In this document: one piece after another, positions 1-6,492 of the stretch
Layout: every line of letters starts with the position of its first letter
Position numbering within the stretch: the first letter of the stretch is position 1
NCBI GenBank assembly: GCA_039930945.1
Contig: JBDTSW010000068.1
Location: 1 to 11,927, forward strand
DNA: 11,927 nucleotides
Direction: 5' to 3'
Source of the DNA: JBDTSW01 sp039930945
GTDB lineage: Bacteria > Actinomycetota > Thermoleophilia > Solirubrobacterales > 70-9
Notes under the pieces: generated by a model
Database searches by the model: none
Seen by the model: the letters and a program-made list of their open reading frames with translations, nothing else
What the model was told of the DNA's origin: nothing
Program-made: the position numbers and the translations under genes

Positions 1-1801
1 CCATGATCCGCTCGATCGCCTCTCCCCAGAGCCGGGTGTGGATCCAGGAGTTGTAACGGGCGCTTCCTCGCCGGGCGTCGGTGCCGTACGAGCGACCCTC
101 GAGGTGGTAGAGCTCGACGTCCGGGCAATACCAGACCTCGCGTCCGCGCTCGTGCAGGCGCAGGCAGAGGTCGGAGTCCTCGTAGTCGCCCTGGATGTAG
201 GCGGAGCTGAGCCCGCCGAGGTCGGAGTAGAGCTCGCGCTCGATCATCAGGCATGCTCCCGTGACCGCCGGCACGCGGCGGGCGACGTTCGCCGCCGGGA
301 GATCACGATGGAGCCCCTTGAAGAAGTGGGCGTTCTCCCAGGCGGCCGACGGCGCCGGGCGGCGGAAGTAGAGGCCCGCGTGTTGCAGGGAGTCGTCCTC
401 GAACAGCAGCTTCGGCCCGAGCGCTCCGATCTCAGGCTTCGAGGCGTGGAAGCGAGACATCTCTCGCAGCCACCCCGGGGAGGTGGGGATGACGTCGGAG
501 TTGAGCAACAGCAGCAGCCGCCCCGAGGCCTGCTCGGCCCCGAGGTTGTTCGCGACCGAGAAGCCCCCGTTGTGCGAGAGCTCGACCAACTTGAACGGCA
601 CCTCGTAGAGCGCGTGCAGGTGCGGGGCGAGATCGGTGAGCGCCGGCACCAGCTCCGGCGAGTCGAGCACGAAGATCAGTTCGGCGTCACGGAGCTCGGG
701 GTCCGCGGCGAACTGGGCGAGCTGGTGCTCGACCAGGTCGATCCGCTTGTAGAGCGGCACCACGATCGAGACCTCGGGCGCCTGCGGAAGGGAGCCGAAG
801 ACGGTCACGTGGTCGACCTCGACGGCATCGGCGAGTCGCTTCTGGATTCCCTCGATCGCGGGCGCGACGTGGTCGAGGACGGCGGTGTCGGGGCCCCGCT
901 CGGTCGCCAGCTGGGCGATGATCTCGCTCCTTGCGGCGACCGGGTCGGTGATCGTCTCGGCGATCTCGGTCTCGGTCCCGATCCCGAGGCCGTTCTCGAC
1001 TTCGACGATCCACCCGTCGGGGAGGATGCTCGGCTTGCGGGTGGTGAAGTGACCGAGGAAGCCGAGCTTCTGGCCGGCCGTCGGGCCGGGTCCATAGAGC
1101 TGCAGAACATCCGGCCTGGGGATCTCGCAGACGTGGTCGAGGATCGAGATCCACTCCCCTTCGGGAGTGAGGGCTCGCAGGTCGACGATCGGCGCCTGGG
1201 CGTCGCGCATCCAACCGCGGATGAAGAAGGAGTGTGCGTCGAGCCTGATCAGGGAGTCGATGTGCAGGCCGGTCGGCTCGCTCTTGGACACCACCGCGCG
1301 CGGGCTGGGCTCGCGCAGGGCGTTGCGCAGCACATTGAGGCTTCTCGCGAGCGCCATCTGGTCGCCCTGGTCCCCGGACTCCGCCAGGGCGTGGACGGCG
1401 AAGTCGAGGATTTGCTGTCGGGCCTTGGCATCGAGCGAGGCGAGGGTCATGCGGATCAGCGTTCGCAGCTCGACCAGGACGTCCTCGATCGCAGGCGAGC
1501 TCGCGCCGCCGTCTTGACTGGAGAGCCGGAGCCTGCATCTCTGCAGGCCGCTGCGATTGGCGCGCATCGCGACCAGCACGGCGGCCGCGCCCCCTCCCCG
1601 CGCGGGGAGGGAGAACGTCTCCGAGCGGACCTTGGGGCTGCCCGGAGCTTCGACGATCGAGGCGGCGAGCGAACCCTCACCATCCGGGTCGTCGACCACG
1701 GCCAGCAGGGCATCGGCCGCGAGCAGCGAGGCGCAGCGGACTCTCACCGTCTCCACCTCGTCGGACTCGAACGCCGCCGGCAGCTCGGTGCTGGAGCTCA
1801 T
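1..1801 (-). CDS. GT2 glycosyltransferase with long N-terminal accessory region, 3' end beyond window
   Basis: Probable sugar transferase that adds a residue from a nucleotide-sugar to a cell-surface glycan. The 600 codons visible are open to the left edge, so the C-terminus is missing. The catalytic GT2 (GT-A fold) domain begins near residue 343 with EVSIVVPLYKR. It continues with LLLLLNSDVIP (NSD at 434-436, taking the place of DxD) and GDYEDSDLCLRLHERG (ED at 541-542, the usual base region). Residues 1-340 are not catalytic: a variable N-terminal part, a helical stretch around 105-165, then a probably beta-rich unit at 178-290 containing FFIRGW (W197) and ending near LPDGWIVEVENG. The ATG at 1801 is chosen because it overlaps the stop of the preceding glycosyltransferase gene as ATGA, which implies translational coupling. 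GT2 membership is secure; acceptor and sugar are unknown. A minus-strand 283-codon ORF inside it is a shadow frame. Confidence 0.9.
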   Translation of the reverse strand, partial: MSSSTELPAAFESDEVETVRVRCASLLAADALLAVVDDPDGEGSLAASIVEAPGSPKVRSETFSLPARGGGAAAVLVAMRANRSGLQRCRLRLSSQDGGASSPAIEDVLVELRTLIRMTLASLDAKARQQILDFAVHALAESGDQGDQMALARSLNVLRNALREPSPRAVVSKSEPTGLHIDSLIRLDAHSFFIRGWMRDAQAPIVDLRALTPEGEWISILDHVCEIPRPDVLQLYGPGPTAGQKLGFLGHFTTRKPSILPDGWIVEVENGLGIGTETEIAETITDPVAARSEIIAQLATERGPDTAVLDHVAPAIEGIQKRLADAVEVDHVTVFGSLPQAPEVSIVVPLYKRIDLVEHQLAQFAADPELRDAELIFVLDSPELVPALTDLAPHLHALYEVPFKLVELSHNGGFSVANNLGAEQASGRLLLLLNSDVIPTSPGWLREMSRFHASKPEIGALGPKLLFEDDSLQHAGLYFRRPAPSAAWENAHFFKGLHRDLPAANVARRVPAVTGACLMIERELYSDLGGLSSAYIQGDYEDSDLCLRLHERGREVWYCPDVELYHLEGRSYGTDARRGSARYNSWIHTRLWGEAIERIM

Positions 1802-3108
1802 CTCGCCGCCCCCGTGAGCGTGGCGGCGGCGGCGCTCGCGCGATCTGCGATCAGCACGTCGTAGATCCCCGAGAGGGTGTCGATGTGCTCGCTCATCGTG
1901 TAGACCGGCTGGATCCCGGCGCGAAGCTCCCGCCAAAGCTCCGGTTTGGCGAGGGCTCGCGAGATCACGCGAGCGAGGCTCTCGGGGTCGCCCGCCCTGA
2001 AGTGGAGGCCGTCAACCCCGTCGGTGACCTTCTCGGCCATCCCGCCGATGTCGCTGCAGATCACCGGCCGGCCGTGCTGAAAGGCCTCCTGGATGACGAG
2101 CGGCGAGTTCTCCCACCAGATCGAGGGCACGATCACCCAGTCGGCGTTCTCCATCAGGGCCGGGAGCTGGTCGTGGTCGTAGCTGCCTTCGAAGGAAACG
2201 GTGTCGCCGCATGCCGCGAGCAGCGCGTCGAACTGGTCCTGGAAGTCTTGCGGCTGCAGCTCGAGGTTGGCCCCGTGGACCGAGAGCCGGACGTCGAGCC
2301 CTTCCTCGGCGATCCGCTTGATCGCGGCCAGCAGCACGTTAACGCCCTTGTAGTGGCTCACCTGCCCGAAGAAGGCGAGACGGTTGCGGCGCTTGCGCCT
2401 TCCCCCCGGGGCGGGCGTGGTCGTGACCGTGCGTCCGTAGTCCTCGAACCGGATCCTGTCGGGTTCGAGGCCCCAGTCGACGTAGCGGTCGCGCAGGAAG
2501 TGGCTCGGGGCGAGGAACAGGTCGACCAGGGAGAGCTGCGCTTGGATGAAGCGCTTGCGCAGGAAGAACTCCTGGGGAGGGGTCTGCGGGTAGCACTCGT
2601 GGCAGCGCCGCGGGGATTCCTCCATGCAGGGCTCGTCCGAGCCGACCCGAAGCAGCTGGCCCTGGCGATGGCAGATCGGCAGGAACTCGTGCAGGGTGTA
2701 GACGATCGGCACCCCGGGCAGGGCGTTGCGGACCTGGCGGATCGCGTCGTAACCAAAGAACAGGGTGTGCTGGAAGTGCACGAGATCGGGCTGGACCGCC
2801 TCCAGGAACTCCCTGAAGAAACGCGTGATCACCGGCTTGTTCGTGCTGGTTCCCAGCAGCCAGTTGTACTCCTCGAACTCCGTGTAGAAGAAGTACTGGT
2901 TGGGATCGTCGCCGACGCCGGTCAGCAGCGTCCCCTCGTGATAGCGCTGGCCCTTCGAGACCGGTTGTCCGGTCCGGGCGAGCAGCATGGGCTCGTAGCG
3001 GCCCGGGTAGCGCATCGCCTCGTAGAGCTCCAGCGCGTAGGCCTCGGCCCCGCCGGGGCGGATCGTGGGGTGGTTGTGGGCGACGTAGAGGACCTTGGGC
3101 CTACTCAC
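1798..3108 (-). CDS. GT4-family glycosyltransferase (GT-B fold)
   Basis: Retaining-type glycosyltransferase, 436 residues, expected to be cytosolic or membrane-associated. The N-terminal Rossmann half starts with KVLYVAHNHPT and GGAEAYALELYEAM (residues 19-32), the classic GT4 opening. The donor-binding half shows GQVSHYKGVNVLL (248-260), ENADWVIVPSIWWENSP (320-335), an EX7E pair at E333 and E341, and RPVICSDIGGMAE (347-359). An insert at 146-172 carries four cysteines (C146, C161, C169, C172) with two histidines nearby, which I have seen in other GT4 proteins and which may bind metal; that is inference. The start is the GTG at 3108, preceded by a good GGAGG ribosome site. An in-frame start farther upstream would add 36 low-complexity residues lying over the preceding gene. 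It overlaps that gene by 8 bases (GTGAGTAG) and the following GT2 gene by ATGA. Sugar and acceptor cannot be read from sequence. Confidence 0.93.
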   Translation of the reverse strand: MSRPKVLYVAHNHPTIRPGGAEAYALELYEAMRYPGRYEPMLLARTGQPVSKGQRYHEGTLLTGVGDDPNQYFFYTEFEEYNWLLGTSTNKPVITRFFREFLEAVQPDLVHFQHTLFFGYDAIRQVRNALPGVPIVYTLHEFLPICHRQGQLLRVGSDEPCMEESPRRCHECYPQTPPQEFFLRKRFIQAQLSLVDLFLAPSHFLRDRYVDWGLEPDRIRFEDYGRTVTTTPAPGGRRKRRNRLAFFGQVSHYKGVNVLLAAIKRIAEEGLDVRLSVHGANLELQPQDFQDQFDALLAACGDTVSFEGSYDHDQLPALMENADWVIVPSIWWENSPLVIQEAFQHGRPVICSDIGGMAEKVTDGVDGLHFRAGDPESLARVISRALAKPELWRELRAGIQPVYTMSEHIDTLSGIYDVLIADRASAAAATLTGAAR

Positions 3109-3949
3109 GATCCGACCTCCCGTTCGCTGCGCCCGCCTCGAGCTCGAAGACGGCGCAGATGCGCTCGCGCCTCGCCAGCAGGCGGCTGCGGGTGGCGAGG
3201 TGGTCCCGCAGCTCACCGCACTGCTCGACCCACCAGAAGGAGCTGCGGGGAACGACCAGGTAGTGAACGCCGCGCCTGCGCATCACCTCGAGCTCGGCCA
3301 CCGCGCGCTCGCCCTGGTCCGGGTCCGCGCCGGCGTGGCCCGCAGATCCCTCTCCGGGGAAGCGCCGGGCCCGCTGGCCGATCTCCAGCAGCCGGTCGTC
3401 TCCTGCCGTCAGCACCAGGACGGTCTCGCCCGCCGGCAGCAGCGCCTGCACGACCGAGCGCAGGGGGGCGAGCAGGCGATCGACCGCCGAATCAGTGGTG
3501 CTGTCGAGTGGGGCAAGGGCCGGCCCCGAGGCCGGATCCAGCTTGAAGATGGTGCAGGTGTCGGGCTCGGAGACAACGGTCTTGCAGCTCGTGCGCAGGT
3601 AGGCGGCGAGCTCGGGGTAGCGCTCGAGCCACCACGAGTAGGTGCTGGGCAGCAGGAAGTAGTCCGCCCCGCGCTGCTTGAGCTCGTCCAGATGCGCGAC
3701 GGCCGAACGGCCGTCCTCGGGGTGATAGCCGGCGAAGTGCCCGCCGTCGGTTCGAGGGAAATGCCAGCCGCGCCTGTCGTCGAGGCGCAGCAGCTCGTCG
3801 TCGCCCTTGCTGACTATCGCCACCGTGGACCCGGCCGGGAGGGCGCTCGCGACGAGCTCGTGTATCCGCGCTCGCACCTGCGGGTAGGCGTGCCGCAGCT
3901 CCTCGCGCTCGGCCTGGGCGGCGTCCGGTCCCGCGGCGGCGAGGTTCAT
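3101..3949 (-). CDS. Protein of two tandem uncharacterised GDD/HFP/WWLE modules
   Basis: A 282-residue protein that I cannot assign to a named family. It consists of two copies of one module of about 115 residues, joined by a short Pro/Ala linker (139-152). Copy 1 (22-137) has VAIVSKGDDELL (43-54), GWHFP (61-65), FAGYHP (72-77), SWWLERY (105-111) and ends TCTIFKL. Copy 2 (154-270) has VLVLTAGDDRLL, RRFP, HAGADP, FWWVEQC and ends CAVFEL, so several positions have changed. The preceding gene ends in a third copy. Each copy begins with an amphipathic helix followed by LPxG and a hydrophobic strand, which suggests a small Rossmann-like alpha/beta fold. There is no signal peptide or membrane segment. 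The ATG at 3949 overlaps the upstream stop as ATGA; a longer in-frame ORF to 4522 only shadows the preceding gene. The role may be scaffolding or substrate binding for the glycosyltransferases, but this is inference from context. Confidence 0.85.
   Translation of the reverse strand: MNLAAAGPDAAQAEREELRHAYPQVRARIHELVASALPAGSTVAIVSKGDDELLRLDDRRGWHFPRTDGGHFAGYHPEDGRSAVAHLDELKQRGADYFLLPSTYSWWLERYPELAAYLRTSCKTVVSEPDTCTIFKLDPASGPALAPLDSTTDSAVDRLLAPLRSVVQALLPAGETVLVLTAGDDRLLEIGQRARRFPGEGSAGHAGADPDQGERAVAELEVMRRRGVHYLVVPRSSFWWVEQCGELRDHLATRSRLLARRERICAVFELEAGAANGRSDRE
3109..3120 (-). promoter_or_regulatory. Ribosome binding site deciding the GT4 start
   Basis: On the minus strand GGAGG (3120-3116) lies seven bases before the GTG at 3108. 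It is the strongest Shine-Dalgarno sequence at any internal junction of this operon. It supports the GTG as the true start, in preference to the more distal in-frame start near 3216. Confidence 0.7.
3140..3490 (-). repeat. Module copy 2, diverged
   Basis: Protein-level repeat covering residues 154-270. GDD and the WW pair remain, but the HFP histidine is replaced by arginine (RRFP), AGYHP has become AGADP, and the LExY after WW has become VEQC. The length and order of segments match copy 1. Confidence 0.75.
3539..3886 (-). repeat. Module copy 1 of the stand-alone protein
   Basis: Protein-level repeat covering residues 22-137 of the two-module protein. It shares GDD, HFP, GG-x-AG-x-HP, a GAxYxLLP strand and WWLExY with the C-terminus of the preceding gene, and looks like the intact form of the module. 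Confidence 0.8.
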
Positions 3950-6492
3950 TGGGGTGCCGCCTTGCTCGTCGCCAGCGCTTCCGGCCCTCCCGCGTCCCCC
4001 ACGCGGAGTCCCGAGAGGTCGAAGAGGGTCCCGGTTCCGTCGCAGTGGGCGACGACCGGGCAATGCTCGCCGAGGTGCTCGCGCAGCCCGTCGTAGTGCT
4101 CGAGCCACCAGAGGGCGGTCTCCGGGAGCAGCAGATACCCGGCGCCCTTGCGGCGGATCGCCTTCAGCTCGCGGATCGCTTCGTCGCTGTCGGCCGGATG
4201 ATGCCCTGCATAGAGGCCGCCGGGATCCTGCGGGAAGTGAAGGCCCTTCCCGGACGGGAGGTCGACCAGGTCGTCGTCTCCCCGGCTGACCACGGCGACC
4301 ACGGCGCCGGGGGGCAGCTGGCGCGAGACGAGTCCCCGGACGCGCGCGACCATCTCGCGGTAGCGCGGGTCGAGGCGCCTTCCGTAGGGCTGCCACGGCT
4401 TTCCCCACTTCTCCTCGAAGCGCTGCTGGTTCGCCCGCAGGAGCCGCGCGTGCTCGCCCGTCGGCACCAGCTTCCCGAACGAGGCCTCGCCGAAGTGGTG
4501 CACGAGCACGTCCTCCGCGCACAGCAGCCGGTAGCCGGCGGCGCGGGCGCGCTCGGCGTAGTCGTCGTCCTCGAGCATCCCCACCTCGAAGCGGGTGTCG
4601 AGTGGGCTGAGCCGCTCGTAGGTGGCGCGCGTCATCGCCAGGCAGAACATAGCCGGGACCGCCAGCTCGAAGCTGCGCCCGGGGTGCGTGGCGGCGCGGG
4701 CCTCGGCCTCCGCCAGGAACTGACCCCAGGTGCGGTACTCGGTCGCGACCTCGGCCTCGTTGCCGATCCTGTTGGTGACCGGACCGACGAGGCCGACCGT
4801 GGGGTCGTCGAGGTGCGCAAGCAGGCGCGGGAAGGTTCCCGGCGCCAGCATCGTGTCGTTGTTGAGCAGCACCAGACGGTCGCCGCGGGCGAGCTCGAGC
4901 CCCTGGTTGCAGGCGCCGGCGAAGCCCGCGTTGTAGCCGTTGAGGAGGATGCGCACGTGGCGATGGCGGGTGGCCAGCCCGGCCAGGTATTGCGTGGTGC
5001 CGTCGCGGGAGCCGTTGTCGACGACGATCACCTCGAGCGGCGAGTCGCCGCGGGAGTGGAGAAGGCTCTCCAGGCAGAGGCGGGTGAGCGCCAGGTTCTC
5101 GTAGGTGACGACGACGACGCTCGCCGAGCCGGGCCCGAGCGCGGCCGCCCCCGCCGCGCGGGGCGCGATGCCGCGCATCGCGGCAGAGATCGTCTCGGCG
5201 GGCAGCTCGATCGGGCGGCGCGAGACCGGGATCAGCGGCATCTCTGCCGGGAACGGCCCGGCGCCACGGTCACGCTGCGCGCGCGCCGTGTCCGAGCGCC
5301 GGCCCGCGCGGGAGAGGCCCAGCTCGGAGAGCATCCGGCCGAGGACGACCCGCGAGTCGAAGCACTCCCGGGCGATCTCCGCCGCGGCGGCGCTCGCACG
5401 CGGGTAGTCGGACTCGATCGCGGTGACCGCCGAAGCGACCTCCTCGATCTCGGAGAACCCGAAGAGGCCCGTGCCGCTCGGCAGCGTGTTGCTGAACCCC
5501 GTCTCCTGCGTGATCACCGGCCGTCCGGCGGCCAGGTAGGTGGCGCTGCGGTCGCTGAACCAGCCGGTCCTCAGGCGCACGTTCTGGTCCTTGGCCACGG
5601 TGAACTCGCCGCGCGAGCCGGCGATGTAGTCGCGATACGGGTCGATCCCGGACAGCTCGTGTGCGTCCCGCACCCGCCAGCCGTGGCTGCGGAGGCGCTC
5701 GGCGTCCGCCTCCGAGTAGCTGCTGAGCGCCAGCTCGAAGCACGCGTCGATCCGCTGCGGAAGCTCGATGAAGCGCTCGAACTGGTCGTCCTTGCTCCAC
5801 GTGTAGGTCTCGCCGTGAAAGAACACGTTCCGCCAGGGCTGGCGCCAGTTGCCTACGGTCGTGAACGCGTCCCCCGCATCCCCCGCCACCTCGTTCCAGA
5901 GGTCGAGGACGACCGGCTGACGGGTGGGGCGAAACTCGAACTGCTCCGAGACCGGCAGCCGGCAGTCGGCGGCCCCGAGGTTCTCGGCGAAGGTGAAGAA
6001 GGCGCAGTGCGGTTCGAGGAACTCGATCGTCTCGGGCCGCCGGCTCTCGAGCTCGAGCTGGAGCTGGACGGGATCGGTCTCCAGGTAGACGAGCCGGTCG
6101 GACTCGTAGAGCTCGGGAAGCGGCGTCGTGCCGCCGTGCAGGTCGATCAGCAGCTCCGCCGAGGCGTAGAGCTCTCGCTGCCGCTCCCGGCTCATCCCGA
6201 ACGCCCGTCCGTCGGCGTGCAGGGCGTTGAACGCCCACCGCTCGCCGAGATCGAAGCGGCGCATGATCCGATCGATGAAGGCGGCCGCCAGGGCCGAGCT
6301 GTCGTCGCCGGGGTCGCGCATCAGCATCGAGGGCGTCCGCGCGTGCGACTCGACGTAGTAGGCCTCGTAGCCGAGCCGCTCGAATCCGAGTAGGTAATGG
6401 AGGTTCTGCCAGACGACCCCGGCCACCGGCATGGCGCTCATCATCCCGAGCAGCACCACCTTCGGGCGCGCTGGGGCGACCGGCGCGCTCAA
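3946..6492 (-). CDS. Three-domain fusion: GT-B-like transferase, GT2 transferase and GDD/HFP/WWLE module
   Basis: A predicted bifunctional glycosyltransferase of 848 residues. Residues 10-395 form a GT-B-like domain resembling CgeB-type (COG4641) proteins: KVVLLGMMSAMPVAG at the start, then FTVAKDQNVRLRTGWFSDR (297-315) and YLAAGRPVITQETGF (319-333), as in their donor-site half. Residues 457-705 are a GT2 domain: SVVVVTYEN, VDNGSRDGT (D492), LLNNDTM (NND 544-546), LEDDDYAERA (641-644) and VHHFGEASF. Residues 712-828 are the small uncharacterised module also found twice in the next gene. The start is set at TTG 6492, whose TTGA overlaps the exporter stop; the frame continues open to 7899 but there only shadows the exporter gene. 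The next in-frame ATG, near residue 17, would cut the first strand. No signal peptide or membrane helix is seen. The two catalytic domains could add consecutive sugars; this is inference. Confidence 0.88.
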   Translation of the reverse strand: MSAPVAPARPKVVLLGMMSAMPVAGVVWQNLHYLLGFERLGYEAYYVESHARTPSMLMRDPGDDSSALAAAFIDRIMRRFDLGERWAFNALHADGRAFGMSRERQRELYASAELLIDLHGGTTPLPELYESDRLVYLETDPVQLQLELESRRPETIEFLEPHCAFFTFAENLGAADCRLPVSEQFEFRPTRQPVVLDLWNEVAGDAGDAFTTVGNWRQPWRNVFFHGETYTWSKDDQFERFIELPQRIDACFELALSSYSEADAERLRSHGWRVRDAHELSGIDPYRDYIAGSRGEFTVAKDQNVRLRTGWFSDRSATYLAAGRPVITQETGFSNTLPSGTGLFGFSEIEEVASAVTAIESDYPRASAAAAEIARECFDSRVVLGRMLSELGLSRAGRRSDTARAQRDRGAGPFPAEMPLIPVSRRPIELPAETISAAMRGIAPRAAGAAALGPGSASVVVVTYENLALTRLCLESLLHSRGDSPLEVIVVDNGSRDGTTQYLAGLATRHRHVRILLNGYNAGFAGACNQGLELARGDRLVLLNNDTMLAPGTFPRLLAHLDDPTVGLVGPVTNRIGNEAEVATEYRTWGQFLAEAEARAATHPGRSFELAVPAMFCLAMTRATYERLSPLDTRFEVGMLEDDDYAERARAAGYRLLCAEDVLVHHFGEASFGKLVPTGEHARLLRANQQRFEEKWGKPWQPYGRRLDPRYREMVARVRGLVSRQLPPGAVVAVVSRGDDDLVDLPSGKGLHFPQDPGGLYAGHHPADSDEAIRELKAIRRKGAGYLLLPETALWWLEHYDGLREHLGEHCPVVAHCDGTGTLFDLSGLRVGDAGGPEALATSKAAPQ
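4009..4359 (-). repeat. Module copy 3, C-terminus of the fused glycosyltransferase
   Basis: Protein-level repeat covering residues 712-828 of the preceding gene. It shows VVAVVSRGDDDLVDL, LHFPQDPGG, YAGHHPADS, YLLLPETALWWLEHY and TLFDL, aligned almost without gaps to copy 1 of the next gene. It sits directly behind a GT2 domain. Confidence 0.8.

Noticed and set aside
38..1864. Long plus-strand ORF of 608 codons
   Set aside because: It lies opposite the GT2 gene, whose minus frame carries all catalytic motifs. Its product is a Gly/Arg/Glu/Val-rich string with no family pattern, as expected for an antisense frame in GC-rich DNA.
1885..4096. Plus-strand ORFs of 553 and 333 codons
   Set aside because: They are antisense to the GT4 gene and the two-module protein; low-complexity composition and no motifs.
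3950..4522. Extension of the two-module protein to 4522
   Set aside because: It overlaps the C-terminal GT2 and module coding region of the preceding gene in another frame and is Arg/Ala/Pro-rich. ATG 3949 with an ATGA overlap fits better.
5259..5271. Copy of cggcgccacggtc shared with the tandem repeat at 9186-9215
   Set aside because: A 13-base match made of frequent GC-rich words in a different gene and reading context; chance is sufficient.
3949..6393. Plus-strand ORF of 814 codons
   Set aside because: It is antisense to the three-domain fusion, in which GT2 and GT-B motifs are clear; the plus frame has none.
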